NCBI RefSeq assembly: GCF_037893015.1
Contig: NC_133665.1
Coordinates: forward strand, 193,622,146 to 193,686,145
Origin: Macrotis lagotis
Lineage: Eukaryota > Chordata > Mammalia > Peramelemorphia > Peramelidae
Length of the DNA: 64,000 nucleotides
Direction of reading: 5' to 3'
A program made the translations under genes and the position numbers. This document shows, piece after piece, positions 11,520 to 22,600 of the stretch (position 1 is its first letter; every line of letters starts with the position of its first letter). The notes beneath the pieces are model-generated. The model searched no databases. It was not told the origin of the DNA and saw nothing but the letters and a program-made list of their open reading frames with translations.

Positions 11520-11755
11520 AACATCAGATACCATTTCTACTCTGAAGAACAACAGACCAAGACATTATTCAGATTTGGGGATTTGGCAGACATATTCTCA
11601 AAAATGACCAAAGGGAGCCTATCACTTCGAGGAGAACAACTGATGGTGTTCATTGCCAAAAATCAAAACTGGACTTCTAAGCGAAATGTGGAATTCTGAA
11701 AAAACTTGTATCCACTAGAAGAGATTGATGTTGCCTTTAAAATACAAGACAGGAG
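11520..11755 (+). pseudogene. Degraded hAT-type transposase fragment (ZBED/FAM200-like)
   Basis: One frame reads about 70 residues, including FYSEEQQTKTLFRFGDLADIF and SLSLRGEQLMVFIAKN, followed by a stop in 'NVEF*KNLYP'. The pattern LADIF..(M/L)N/T..SLSLRG(K/E)..L...K......RN.(E/D)(F/L)W resembles the central part of hAT-derived proteins such as the ZBED5/FAM200/SCAND3 group. Only this piece is visible: no BED finger and no C-terminal dimerisation domain. The in-frame stop and short length make it a fossil. The EIF2AK4 retrocopy begins directly downstream. Confidence 0.5.
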
Positions 11756-11779
11756 GCCTTTGTGCTTGTCCCCTCCACT

Positions 11780-12765
11780 GCCTCCATGGCAGGGGGCGCC
11801 TATGCTCAACAGCCCCAGGATCCCAGCCAGCAGGCACTGGGGAGCAGCCTGAGAACTAGCAGCGCCAGGACCACACACTGCAGGCGCCGGAAGGCCATCT
11901 ACAGCAGCAGCGGCCTGGACAGGTAAAAGAGCCCTTAGAAATCAATTTAGTTCTCCATCCCCAGGGTTTGATTGGTGATGAAGAAGTCTATGTCAAAGTG
12001 GTATAAGAAAGTTAAATGCCCACCAACCTATCCAGATGTTGTCCGGGAAATAGAACTAAAAAATGCCAAAGGTTTGTCAGATGAAAGTGTTAATTTGCTA
12101 AAGGTGAACCTGGAAAAATTAACCAAAGAACGTTGTGGAGAGGTGATGATATTTGAACTGGCAGACACCGTACAGTCATTTCTCAGTGCACATAAGAAAC
12201 CACCCTTAAGTCTTTCTGAAGAAAAGCTAAAAAAATCATCAAGAGTTGCAGGAAAGATAGGCCCAAGAGGAGCAGCAACAGCTGGTAGAAGCAAAGCAAA
12301 AAAGAGGAGCAAGCACAACAGGAAATCCTTCATGACATTCAGAGGAGGAAAGAAGAGGAAAAAAAAGGGAAAAAATGGCAAAGCAGAAACACATGGAAAC
12401 TGACAATTTATTCTTTTTTTAATTTTTAAAAGGTTTTTTGCAAGGCAAATGGGGTTTTAAGTGGCTTGCCCAAAGTCTCACAGCTAGGTAATTATTAATG
12501 TCTGAGGTTGGATTTGAACTCAGGTTCTCCTGACTCCAGGACTGGTGTTCTATCCACTGCACCACCTAGCTGCCCCCTCAGAAATTGGCAATTTAGCAAA
12601 CCAAGATCATAACTTCAGGAAAGACCCAACTGGATACAGACCATCTGTCAATACAAATAAAGGTGCTTTAGACCACGTAGGCCAGGTTAAACAACGTGTA
12701 AATTCCATAGGGAGATCAAAGTATGCACCTAGTAATTCTGGTGTGGAGGATGTACATTGATTCAT
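11780..12765 (+). pseudogene. EIF2AK4: Processed pseudogene of EIF2AK4 (GCN2 kinase), 5' portion
   Basis: GCN2 is the eIF2alpha kinase that senses uncharged tRNA; its N-terminal RWD domain binds GCN1. This copy carries only that N-terminal part, with no introns. Pieces in GCN2 order are RQDHTLQA (about 11860), VKEPLEINLVLHPQGLIGDE (about 11924-11984), the RWD segment CPPTYPDVVREIELKNAKGL and CGEVMIFELADTVQSFLSAH (12012-12190), and a Lys/Glu/Gln-rich stretch with QEILHDIQRRK (about 12320). After a SINE comes NQDHNFRKDPTGYR (about 12600). Frameshifts near 11890, 12000, 12270 and 12310, plus a split by the SINE at 12411-12580, destroy the frame. The open frame at 11972-12403 is a patchwork: its first dozen residues and its basic C-terminus are out of the parental frame. 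No kinase domain follows, so the copy is 3'-truncated or beyond recognition after 12765. Confidence 0.88.
12411..12580 (-). mobile_element. MAR1/WSINE-type SINE inside the EIF2AK4 retrocopy
   Basis: Reverse orientation, from 'ttcttttttt' to 'cacctagctgcccc'. The flanks gaaactgacaattta (12396-12410) and gaaattggcaattta (12581-12595) match at 13 of 15 positions. Removing one copy and the SINE restores continuous GCN2-like reading. Confidence 0.95.
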
Positions 12766-12900
12766 AGTGAACTTTTTTGAGAAACATTCAGGGGCTGATA
12801 GGTAGGTTATATAATTTATCATTTCGAGGGTTTCCTTATAATTTATTCTCCACTCTGTTCAGTGATGTGTAAAAGTAAATTACTGGTGTCATCAGTTTTT

Positions 12901-13057
12901 TTTTATGGTTTCTTTTTTTTTATAAGGCAATGAGGTTAAGTGACATGCCCAAGGTCACACAGCTAAGTAATTATTAAGTGTCTGAGACTAGATTTGGGCT
13001 CAGGTCCTCCTGACCCCAGGGCTGGTGCTCTATCCACTGTGCCACCTATGTGCCCCT
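12901..13057 (-). mobile_element. MAR1/WSINE-type SINE
   Basis: Reverse orientation with target-site duplication gtcatcagttttt (12888-12900) and gtcatcggttttt (13058-13070). Confidence 0.94.
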
Positions 13058-13070
13058 GTCATCGGTTTTT

Positions 13071-13890
13071 AGTATTCAAATGTAACCTATAACATAGTAT
13101 TATAATTAAGGAAAATTCTACCTTGTAAATAATATTTTTAAACCTACACTGACTCATTCCTATTAGAAAACTTTATTAAAGGCCACACTTTGAAGTGTCC
13201 TGATTGTTTCTAATTCCAGTTTAGCCTACCTTTTAAATACTGAAATAGTGTAGAAGAAATTTTTCTAAAGTTCTTTCTTGGTCTGAATGATCAGTATACA
13301 TTTCACAAAATATACTTTTTCTTTTCTGACCTCCTGAACAACCAACCTATATTTAGGGAATTTTACAGGATATATACAAGTAGCTCTTCATTCACAAGGG
13401 CCCCTTTTATAAAAATGACTGTCCCAGAAAAAAAAAGATTGACTTTTTTGTTAAGACACCCAAAACTCTTCTTCCTACTTTCTTTCTGGATAGCTTCAAT
13501 AGCCTGGTTCAAGGAAAAGGAACAAAAAGTCTGTGTTCCATCTGGAGCTGCATTTTGATGAGGATAGTTCCTGGCTTCCTAGAACACAGAAGGAGTTTTA
13601 CTAAAGAAATGGAGTTATAAAAATCAAGTGTAGTTGTATGATTTGCTATCAGGGAAATGTGTGCTCCTCAAGGAGTTTCCTCCCTTGAGAATTCCCTGTA
13701 CTGGAGCTGTCCAACTAGGAAGAGATGCTGCCCACAAAATGTAATTGGAAAATGTTTAACAAAGCAAAGAAAAATACAGCCCGACATAGGTAATGTTAAT
13801 TTGAGGTTTTCTAAGTCACTTTGTAGCTCAGCGGAGCTCAGTTTCTAGTTATTTGTTCCCTAACCCTATCAGTGGACTTGTCAGAATCTT
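13071..13890. other. Unassigned intergenic stretch
   Basis: AT-rich and without a recognised repeat or gene. It could include untranslated sequence carried by the EIF2AK4 retrocopy, but nothing in it proves that. Confidence 0.45.
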
Positions 13891-13985
13891 AAAGAGATGG
13901 AAGCCTCACTCCTTCATGTTAGAGATGGGGAAACTGAAGCTGGAGAGGTTGAATGACTTTCCCAAGATCACGTGACCTGAATTGT
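13891..13985 (-). repeat. MIR fragment
   Basis: Reverse-orientation 'agagatggggaaactgaagctggag' and 'atgactttcccaagatcacgtg'. Confidence 0.7.
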
Positions 13986-14149
13986 TTTCCTACCAGTGAC
14001 ACTGTAGGCAACTTCAGGAATGCTCAAGTACAATCTGCCTTGGAAGGGAGTACCGAAGAAATGCCCAGGAATGTTGTAGAATACTACAAAACTGGTTGAT
14101 CAGACTTGCGGAGAAAGAGCATGCATGCAGTGATCCCTCACTGGTGCTT

Positions 14150-14290
14150 GTCTCATCCTATTTCCTTTGCGTATTTACAGTCTCCTCAACTAAATTGTAA
14201 TTCACTTCTGAAAGAGAGGTATCCATCCAAGTGTTTACCCAACCAAGTGGTTACCCCAGTGTCTTAAATGTAGATGTTTAGTATTTGTTG
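14150..14290 (+). repeat. L2-like 3' fragment
   Basis: The pattern of 'tttacagtctcctcaactaaattgtaa' followed by 'cccagtgtcttaaatgtagatgtttagtatttgttgaa' resembles LINE-2 3' ends in layout. Confidence 0.45.
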
Positions 14291-14302
14291 AATAGAATTT
14301 TT

Positions 14303-14448
14303 GTTTTTGTTTTTGCAAGGCATGGGGTTAAGTGGCTTGCCCAAGGCCACACAGCTAGGTCATTATTAAGTGTCTGAGGTCAGATTTGAACTCAGGTACT
14401 CCTGACTCCAGGGCCGGTGCTCTATCCACTGCACCACCTTGCCACCCC
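14303..14448 (-). mobile_element. MAR1/WSINE-type SINE
   Basis: Reverse orientation. Target-site duplication ttgaatagaattttt is present at 14288-14302 and 14449-14463. Confidence 0.94.
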
Positions 14449-14829
14449 TTGAATAGAATTTTTCAAAAGGGGAGGGAACTCTCTCTCTCTCTTTCTCATT
14501 GAAGACTCATGTATGACACAAGATAGCAATTAAAAATTATTTGCACTTTCTTGGTTAACTAGTAGGAAATACTAGGAAATATATTATATGTCTAGTCCTT
14601 TTCTTATTTTACTCTTTATCTTTTTCCTTGCATTCCTAGATTTCTCTGCTTTACACAAATGAAATGTCTTTTATTTCCCACTCTTTCACCCAAACAGGAT
14701 GAGCTCATCTGTTTTTGTAAGCTCCTTGTATCTTGAGTCCAGGGGTGGGGAAGAAAATCTGTAGTCTTTTGGTCTTTTTGAATATTCATCTAAAAAAATC
14801 CAAACTACAAGAGAATTTAAATTCTTTAA

Positions 14830-14925
14830 AAATAGAAATTATGTCATTCTTTTTATTTGTGCCTCTAGTACCTGGCATATATGGACACTTGGGAAATCCT
14901 GGTGAATTAAAAAAATCAATATGAT
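14830..14925 (+). repeat. L2-like tail
   Basis: Contains 'tttttatttgtgcctctagtacctggcatat' and a decayed end, resembling the last 100 bp of LINE-2. Confidence 0.45.
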
Positions 14926-15139
14926 TTTTTAAAAATCAATGAAGTATTAATTAAGCAGACACTGTGTGGTAGGCATGATGTCAGCCTCTGGAGATACACA
15001 TACAGAGAATGAGCAAAACAGTGCCTGAGTTTGGATTTTTGGTAAAATGGTTTGGATTTTTCTAGGATTTTATGGAACAACTTTATTTTCCTTTACTACT
15101 AAAGCAAGGATTGTAATAGTTGTATAAAATATATCTTGT

Positions 15140-15292
15140 GGGGCAGCTAGATGGCCCAGTAGATAGAGCACTGGCCTTGCAGTCAGGATGACCTGAATTC
15201 AGATTTGCTCCCCAGACACTTAATAATTACTTAACTGTGTGACCTTGGGTAAGTCACAGCCCTATTGTCTTGCAAAAATAAAATAAACAAAT
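15140..15292 (+). mobile_element. MAR1/WSINE-type SINE
   Basis: Complete head, starting 'ggggcagctagatggcccag', a diverged B-box-like region, and an A-rich 'aaaataaaataaacaaataaa' tail. Confidence 0.9.
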
Positions 15293-15589
15293 AAAGTGTA
15301 TTTTGTGCAAAAAATGAAAAAAATAAAGTGCAAGACAGACCAAAGGATAAAAGTGGGATGAAGGAGGTAAAGTTCATTGAAATGGTTTAGGATCCCCCTA
15401 TAATAACCATTAAGAAAAGACCATTTGGGTTTTGGTGTCCTAGCAAAGAGGTACATACATAATTACCAGGAAACAGCATGACAACACTCTGTAAGGGGTC
15501 AAGGAGCCTTGGCATCAGGTATTGCGCCAAGGCCTAGGAGAGGTAGTCCCTGTCCTCAGAGAATTTATAATCTTTCTTAACAATTCTTC

Positions 15590-16150
15590 ACTACCACAAG
15601 AAGTATGACAATACATATTCTGAAGTATATGGGGAGTTCCTTGGTATATAAACCCTGTAATGGAATCTCTAGGTCAAAGGATAAGGACAATTTATGCTGA
15701 CTATTGCCATTTTTGTCATTTTTTCTAATTTTCAGGATGTGAGGTGGGGCCTCTGGGTTATTTTGATTTCCATTTCTCTTTTAAATTGGAACATGCTTTC
15801 TTATGTGTAGCTAGTGAACAAAATGTCCATTATTTTATAGGCTTGGAGTTAGGAAGACCTGAGTTCAAATCTGACATCAGACTCTTAATAGCTGAGTGAC
15901 CCTGGAAAGTCTCTTCATCTCCATCTGCTTCAGTTTTCTTATATGTAAAAAAGAGGTGGTAATAATAATAATAATAAATACCTCCTAAGGTTGTTATGAG
16001 AGATCAAATAGTATATAATTGTTATATATCACATATATGTCACAGCACTATTTAAATATTAGCTATTATTATTACTGTGTGGTTTTTTTGAGAACTCTTT
16101 GCTCATACCCTTTGATCATTTATCAGTTGGGAAATAGCTCTCAGTCATAT
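15590..16150 (-). mobile_element. Old L1 3' region, split by a MIR
   Basis: The left part carries 'tctaggtcaaaggataagg', 'tgccatttttgtcatttttt' and 'gatgtgaggtggggcctctg'. The right part carries 'gagaactctttgctcatacccttt' and 'tcatttatcagttgggaaatagctc'. Together these are the antisense of a mammalian L1 3' region, interrupted at about 15838-16080. Confidence 0.6.
15838..16080 (+). repeat. MIR/THER-type SINE within L1
   Basis: Forward 'aggaagacctgagttcaaat', 'cagttttcttatatgtaaaaaag', an (AAT)n tract at 15960-15976, and 'aaggttgttatgagagatcaaat'. Confidence 0.75.
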
Positions 16151-16151
16151 C

Positions 16152-16392
16152 TGCTGTTGTTGCCGAATTGTTTCAGTAGTAGCTGACTCTCTGTGATCCT
16201 ATTTGGGGTTTGCTTGGCAAAGATCCTGGCCTGGTTTGGCTATTTCCTTCTCCAGCTTGTTCTACAGGTGAGGAAACTGAGGCAGACAGGGTTAAGTGAC
16301 TTGCTCAGGGTTAAACCATTAGTAAGTATTTGGGGCTACATTTGAACATAAGACTTCCTGACTTCAGGTCCAGAACCATCTTATTCACCATT
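16152..16392 (-). repeat. MIR-core SINE with marsupial-type 3' tail
   Basis: Reverse copy of the family at 9296: 'agtagctgactctctgtgatcc', 'atttccttctccagcttgttc', 'gtgaggaaactgaggcag'. Confidence 0.8.
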
Positions 16393-16586
16393 AGTCATTA
16401 ACATGGACCTGCTAGCACACACATAAGTATGTGCTAATTCTTTATCAGAGAAATCTGATACAAAGATTTTTTTTCTCTATTCAACTACTTCCTTTCTAAT
16501 TCTGGGTACATTAATGTTGTATGTGCAGAACTTGTTCTGTTTCATATAATCAAAGTCTATTTTGTCTCTTGTTTGATTAAGAGTTC

Positions 16587-16733
16587 TTTTTTTTTTTTGC
16601 AAGGCAATGGGGCTAAATGGCTTGCCCAAGGCCACACAGCTAGGTAATTATTAAGTGTCTGAGACTGGATTTGAACTCAGGTCCTCCTGACTCCAGGGCC
16701 GGTGCTCTATCCACTGCACCACCTAGCCACCCC
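16587..16733 (-). mobile_element. MAR1/WSINE-type SINE
   Basis: Reverse orientation with perfect 12-bp duplication gattaagagttc at 16575-16586 and 16734-16745, which suggests a comparatively young insertion. Confidence 0.95.
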
Positions 16734-17084
16734 GATTAAGAGTTCATCTTATAAAAAAATAAGAACTCAAATAAGAATTCATCCACTCAAAGCTGTGAGA
16801 AGTATAGAATCTGTTTCTCTTCTATTTTTTTATAGTTTATAGTACAATCTTAAATATTAAAATTTCCTATAGAATATATTGCGAAGTGTGATGCGAGATG
16901 TTGACTTAAGTCTAATTTGTGGGGTTTCCATTCTAATGGGAGGAGACAACACAGAAAAGGAAGCAGAAAACGAAGGGAAGGGAAATGACAGACCCACAGC
17001 CTGGCAGCCTGGTTCAAAAAAGTCTGGAGTGCAGTGTAGAAAGGAAGAAGACTGTAATTAGTGCCCTCCTTAAATGGATATTCT

Positions 17085-17237
17085 TTTTTTTTTTTAGGTT
17101 TTTGCAAGGCAAATGGGGTTAAGTGGCTTGCCCAAGGCCACACAGCTAGGTAATTATTATGTGTCTGAGGTCGGATTTGAACTCAGGTCCTCCTGACTCC
17201 AGGGCCAGTGCTCTATCCACTGCGCCACCTAGCCAGC
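17085..17237 (-). mobile_element. MAR1/WSINE-type SINE
   Basis: Reverse orientation with perfect 17-bp duplication (starts ccttaaatgg) at 17068-17084 and 17238-17254. Confidence 0.95.
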
Positions 17238-17544
17238 CCTTAAATGGATATTCTGAGGAAAAAATCCAATATCCCCTTTCTCACTACAGATAAGTGTGGG
17301 GATATCTTCATCCAGAGCAACAAATCTCAACAAGCTGAATTTAGAAGCAGATGTGAGGATCCAAATGTCTTCCTTTAAGTCAAGCATTAGAGAACTTTGC
17401 AAAACTGTAAAAACAATGCCATTTTTTTCACTATATTTTTTTGTTTTGGAAAATCTAATTATCATTCACAAAATATACTATTTTTATTATTATGTAATAG
17501 ATATATTATTATTTAAAACAAATGAATAATTTTTCAAATGAGTT

Positions 17545-18183
17545 TTTTATAGCTTTCACTTTATTTTTAGAATTTTTTTTCACATTACTAACAAAAGTCA
17601 TGTTGTAAAAGTAAACAACTCCTCTCCCCACAAAGAAAGAAAAACCTCAAGAAAAATGAAGTGAGGGAAAAAAAGAAGTGTGCTTCAGTCTGTATTCAGA
17701 TACCATCAGCTCTGTCTTTGGGATGGATAGCATTCTTTATCGTAATTCCATCAGAGAAATTGCGTCATTATTTTTCCCCACAGCTGCTATTGCTAGCTGT
17801 AGTTCTCTCTTTCCTATTCTGCCCACTCCCATTTATTGTGTTCTCTCTCTCCCCTTTCACCCTGTCCCTCCTTAAAAGTGTATTGTGGGGGGTGATTAGG
17901 TGGCACATCGGATAGAACACCAGCCCTGGAGTCAGGAGTACCTGAGATCAAATCGGGCCTCAGACAATAATTACCTAGCAATGTGGCCTTGGGCAAGTCA
18001 CTTAACCCCATTGCCTTGCAAAAAAAAACCCACTAAAAAAGTGTATTGTGTGTGACTACCTTCACCCATGATCTTTCCTCTCTTCTACCCCTTACACCCC
18101 CCCTTCCCTCCCTGTGTCCCTTTTCTCCCATCCCTTTCCTCTCCTATTTTCCTCTAGGGTAAGATAGATTTCTATATCCAATT

Positions 18184-18185
<2 letters not shown>
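17545..18185 (-). mobile_element. HAL1/L1 3' UTR fragment
   Basis: Read on the minus strand it matches the 3' UTR of the element at 2766-5640: a segment rich in 'gagagaatagaat...agagtgggcag', then 'gctagcaatagcagctg', then 'tctctgatggaattacg' and 'gacagagctgatggtatctgaatac'. It is interrupted by a SINE at 17887-18035. Confidence 0.7.
17887..18035 (+). mobile_element. MAR1/WSINE-type SINE nested in HAL1/L1 3' UTR
   Basis: Forward orientation with duplication aaaagtgtattgtg just before (17873-17886) and again at 18037-18050. Confidence 0.94.

Positions 18186-18231
<46 letters not shown>
18186..18231 (+). repeat. (GT)n microsatellite
   Basis: About 23 uninterrupted GT units. It begins right after 'ccaattgagtg', a position that is not expanded in the related copy near 24660. 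Confidence 0.97.
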
Positions 18232-18233
<2 letters not shown>

Positions 18234-18264
18234 TATAAAATGATGAATTTTAAGTTTTAATAAG

Positions 18265-18369
18265 GTAAATATTGATGGTTATATTTCACATAAATAAATG
18301 TTCTTTAAAGTCCTCCACAATTTTTAACAGAGTACAGGGGTCCTGAAGTCAAAAAGCTTGAGAACCACT
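18265..18369 (-). mobile_element. MER5/Charlie-type hAT non-autonomous element, one end
   Basis: The end '...ggggtcctgaagtc aaaaagcttgagaaccacta' is the reverse complement of the hAT MER5-type terminus, which begins CAGTGGTTCTCAAAC. 'ctttaaagtcctccacaatttttaa' upstream agrees. Confidence 0.65.
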
Positions 18370-18579
18370 AAAAGCAAGGATCATCGAGTTGGCTGATAGC
18401 TTACACTATGCTATACATTTTCCAAAGCAGGAAATGAGAAAAAAAAAATAGGGGTGTGTGTTGTGGGCGGGGGGACTTCAAGAATTTCCTTGCTTCCAAA
18501 CTTTAGGAAGTAATTAAAACAAGACTTTTGGTACCAAATTCAGGCCAGAATTGCCCATCATAGTATGTATTTTTCCTTT

Positions 18580-18885
18580 TCTATAGAATAATTTAGAATT
18601 ATTCCCAAAGGGCTATAAAACCACATCTACTGTTTGACCTAGCAAGGCCACTGCTGTTTACCAAGAGGTGAAAAACAAAAGGGAAAAGGACCCATATGCA
18701 CCAAGGATTTTGCTGAGAGTTCTTTTCTGTGGCAAGGAATTGGAAATTGAGGGGATGTTAATCAGTTGAGGAATGACTGAATGAATTATGATGGCCTGCT
18801 ATTCTGCTATAATAAATGATGAGCAGGATGGTCTCAAAAAGACTTGGAAAAACTTACATGAGCTGATACAAAGTGAAATGTAGTG
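18580..18885 (+). mobile_element. L1 3' region fragment
   Basis: Forward copy of the segment also present in reverse at 23750-24130: 'cccaaagggctataaaacca', 'ttgacctagcaaggcc', 'gcaaggaattggaaattgagg', 'ataataaatgatgagcaggatgg'. Confidence 0.75.
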
Positions 18886-19164
18886 TGTACATTTTGTATT
18901 GCCTTTTTTTAACCCTCCCTTGGTCTTGTCCTTCAAATCCTAAGACTAATCCACCCCTTCCAATATATTGTCAAAAGACATTATGGTTCTAAAGGGCTTC
19001 TTAAAAGTTTCTTCCCCAACCCCCATTAAACTATTTCCATTATGTCATGCAGCACCTTTGAGTTGTACCCGTAAATTTACCTTTCTAGATTTCTCTGACC
19101 TCTTGTATTTCTATTCCAAACTTCCTACTCAGGTCTGGTCTTTTCTTCAAAAATTCTTCAAACT

Positions 19165-19310
19165 AGGGGGCAGCTAGGAGTCGCAATGAATAGAGTGCCG
19201 GCCCTGGAGTCAGGAGGACCTGAGTTCAAATGTGAACCCAGATAACATAATAATTACGTAGCTGTGAGAGCTTGGGGAAAGTCATTTAACCCATTGCCTT
19301 GTAAAAAAAA
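19165..19310 (+). mobile_element. MAR1/WSINE-type SINE
   Basis: Diverged copy with 'ggggcagctaggagtcgcaatg' head. An 'aaattcttcaaa'-like duplication flanks it near 19151 and 19311. Confidence 0.88.
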
Positions 19311-19322
19311 GAATTCTTCAAA

Positions 19323-20330
19323 GTCTTCTACTGTGTCAAATATCTATTTTTCCCCATATAGGATTATACCATAGTATTTTATTCTTGGCTTTAAGCCCAT
19401 ATGACCTAGCTTTTCTCAGTAACGCGATCACCCAAGACAACTGAAAAATTTATAATGAAGAATACAATCCATCCCCAGCAAAAGAGCTCAGAGTTGTCAG
19501 CAAGTGGGCAGAGTTCAAGAGTAGGATGAAGGCTACCTACAATAAACAGTAATCCGGGAGAGCTGGGAGAGATGGAGATTACTGATCACTGCAAAATCAC
19601 ATCAATGGGTCAGAAGTATGAAAATCATGTTTTATGGTCTCTGAAATTCTACTGCTAGAGGTTCCCCTACCAATTCAGATCGGCATCTTCTCTGAAATCT
19701 GGAGCTTCAACGCATGCCCCAGGACACCAAGATGTTAAATGACTTGCCTAAGGTTACTCAACCAGGCTGTGTCAGTGTCAGGACTAGCTCTTCTAGACTC
19801 CAGACCTGGTTCTCAGGTAGATTTTTTCAAAATCTAATTGGATTTCTTTTTTACTCGGGATGCAGGCAGGTTTTGGACCTTTGATTTTTATTAGAGAGAG
19901 AACTCTTGAGGTGAAAACACTCTCCTAGGATCGAGATCAGCATCCTGTTGGGCACTGAGAACTTGTCTGCATTCTCACTTATGCATGAACTATATTATGT
20001 ATCAGACAGATGGAAAAATTTGAACCCATGTCGGTCGGAATCAAAGGACTGTTTTCTAAACTCAAAACCAACCACATTACTCACTTGGATCCTAGGGAGA
20101 TTTTTTTAAAAAGTGAGAAATCCATGATTTCTACTTAGTATCAACATTTCAAACAATTTATGATTTAATTCATGTTCCACCTTTTCCCTCCCCACCTCAC
20201 CTCCATCTTCCAGGATTGTCCATGATACTTGTAGCCAATTGCTGCCATGGAGACTAAAGCAGAAAACGAAGACAGATTTAGAACTAGAAGATGTGGTAGA
20301 GATAATTTACTCTATTCTCAATTTGCAGAT
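19323..20330. other. Mostly unassigned stretch with a MIR remnant
   Basis: A reverse MIR-like core is seen at 19700-19830 ('gatgttaaatgacttgcctaagg'). The rest shows no gene or recognised repeat. Confidence 0.45.
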
Positions 20331-20334
20331 GTTA

Positions 20335-20595
20335 AAACTGAGGCAACTGGGTGTTCCTGGAAGATCCTGGAAGTCCAGGAAGACCTGAGTTCAAGTCTGG
20401 TTTCAGATATTTATTAATTAGCTGTGTCACCTGGACAGATAACTGAACCACTGCCTCCGTTTCCTTGTCTATGAAATGGGGATATAATGGAATAATCCTC
20501 CTAGGGTTTTTGTAAGGATGAAATGAGTAATATTTGCAAAGCACTTAGCAAATCTTTAAGCGCTATATAATGCTGGTTATTATTAGAATTATGAT
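20335..20595 (+). repeat. MIR/THER-type SINE, nearly complete
   Basis: Forward 'aggaagacctgagttcaagt', 'gtttccttgtctatgaaatggggat', 'agggtttttgtaaggatgaaatgag' and 'gcaaagcacttagcaaat'. The 3' end is well preserved for the family. Confidence 0.85.
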
Positions 20596-22425
20596 TGAAA
20601 TTAGCAAGATAGAATAGGTAGAAAGGAAGTTTCTTTTTTCTTTTCTTTTTTTCTTTTTTGGAAAGGAAGTTTCTTGAAGCCATCAATTCCTAATTCAGTG
20701 CCATTATGTCATGCTGCCCCCTTGAGTCCAAGAGATCAAAAATGGTTGGGCAGAAAAATGACAGATTATTGGGCAAGGTTCTTGATGAACTAATGATCAC
20801 AAACTCTCAGAATGTGACAGGTCCTCATGGTCATCTGAATAAGACTGCCCCCGACATCATACCTCATTTCTCCTCTCCCTCTCCTCCTCTTCCTCCTCCT
20901 CTTCTACCTTCTTTTCCTTCTCTCAATTAACATTTCAATAAAGCTGATAAACTGTAGGGAGTGCAGTCATATAGCAGTTATAGCATATTCAGAAGCAAAC
21001 TTGGCGGGAGATGTGTTAGACAGCAACTGCTTTAGATGTGAGTTGATTCTGCAGAGAGAGAAAAAGTGATTTGGGGGGACATATGACCCCAGTACAGGAG
21101 GCTTCTGAGGAAATAGCCCTAATGTCAAAGGTATTTTATGTCAAATGATACTGGGACTTTAATTACTGGGCCAATCAAGAATATAAGGGAAATACTAACT
21201 GTGGACTAAGTGTGGAGAAAACACACTAGAACAGAGGTTGGAGCTGCTTGAATTAGAGAAAGATCCCACTACCCCTAAGAGGATCCCTTAGAGCCAGGAG
21301 GAAGATGGAGCTAGCCAGGCCCTGAGGGATCCAACTATCAGCACAAATGAGATTTGGCATAAAGACTTCCAGAGTTTATAAAAGAGAACTCAGTACTAGG
21401 GGTCATTAGATGAAAAGAAATGCTGGGTTTTATGATACCCCAGATCTACTACTGCAGTGCTTGGCTGGTTACTCTTAGGATCCTGGTACCCAAAGGGTAA
21501 TCATCTCTCTCAATCCACAGCTTGAAGAGTCCAAGTCCAAGTGACAATGAACCATGAGATTGTAATAAAACAAAGGCCATTCACTTGAAAGGAAAACAAG
21601 GGAAAGAACAAAGAACAAAAGTGAGCAATAAGTCCTCCATCACCATTTCTCCCCTACCTCTTAGCCTCCAGTTCTCAGAAGATGCTAGTTTGGGATCCTT
21701 CCCTGAATGACTCTGTGATATGGACAGTAGTCAAGGGTGTTAGCAGCTTGCCCATTCCATGAAGGATGAAGCCTCAGCCCCATCTTGTTCCATAAATATT
21801 GAAGAGAAATGATTGCTTCCTCTGGGGAGGAAGAAATGTGGTTTCTTCTAACAGGAAATCTAGAACTGACTGAAAGGAAATGACTCAGGCTTGACCCTTT
21901 CATTGACTTCTTTCCTCTCCCCAGCTCTGCCATCTGATCTCCTCCCTGCCATTTAGTCCACCCAAATTTGGGTTAAAATGGGCACTGGGAAAGTGCTAAC
22001 CTAATGCAAAGGCTTCTGGGAGATGTGGTCCCACAACCACTAAGAGTCCATTGCATAACTCTTATTATATCATTCCAGGTCTTTCCCCCAAAGAAGACCC
22101 CAGCTCCCAATTCCACTAGCCATCTAATAGAGTCCCCACTAACAGTGAGATCTGTTGCTTAAATTTTTGCCCATATGATGAGAACAAGGTGGGACCTCAA
22201 AAGTTTTTTTAACTTTACATTTTATTTTATCATTTAAGAGGTTCAACAGCTTTTTATGTTTATTTGTAACCACGGTTCTTTTGTAAGCTGATTCATTCAT
22301 CCACTGGGAAACAAATGGCACTCCTATAAATCTGGGTGAGTTGTTGGTGATCTCTTGGTCTTCATTCTGACCTTGCTTTAGCTACAGGCACCTTTTTTGT
22401 CACTGACTCTGACCCTCTAACAAAA
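20596..22425. other. Unassigned intergenic stretch
   Basis: A pyrimidine-rich simple tract (CTCCTCTTCC-like) lies at about 20868-20925. Otherwise no gene or recognised repeat was found in 1.8 kb. Confidence 0.45.
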
Positions 22426-22429
22426 AGTG

Positions 22430-22600
22430 ACCTTGCTAAATCAGAGGGTGGGCATGATTTTATAGACCTTTCAGCATAGTTCCAAATTTTTCTACAGAAT
22501 GGTTGAATCAGTTTACAACTCCACCAATGGTGCACTGATATCACATTCTCCCTATTTCCCCTGGTCACCATATCTGCTGAGCAGAAAACATATCTGTCTC
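22430..22600 (-). mobile_element. L1 3' region fragment
   Basis: 'tttttctacagaatggttgaatcag' and 'acaactccaccaatggtgc' repeat the text found at 24100-24170 in the same orientation. Confidence 0.7.

Noticed and set aside
11972-12403. 143-codon open frame as a functional small basic protein
   Set aside because: Only the middle is in the parental EIF2AK4 frame. The start and the Lys-rich end result from frameshifts in a processed pseudogene.
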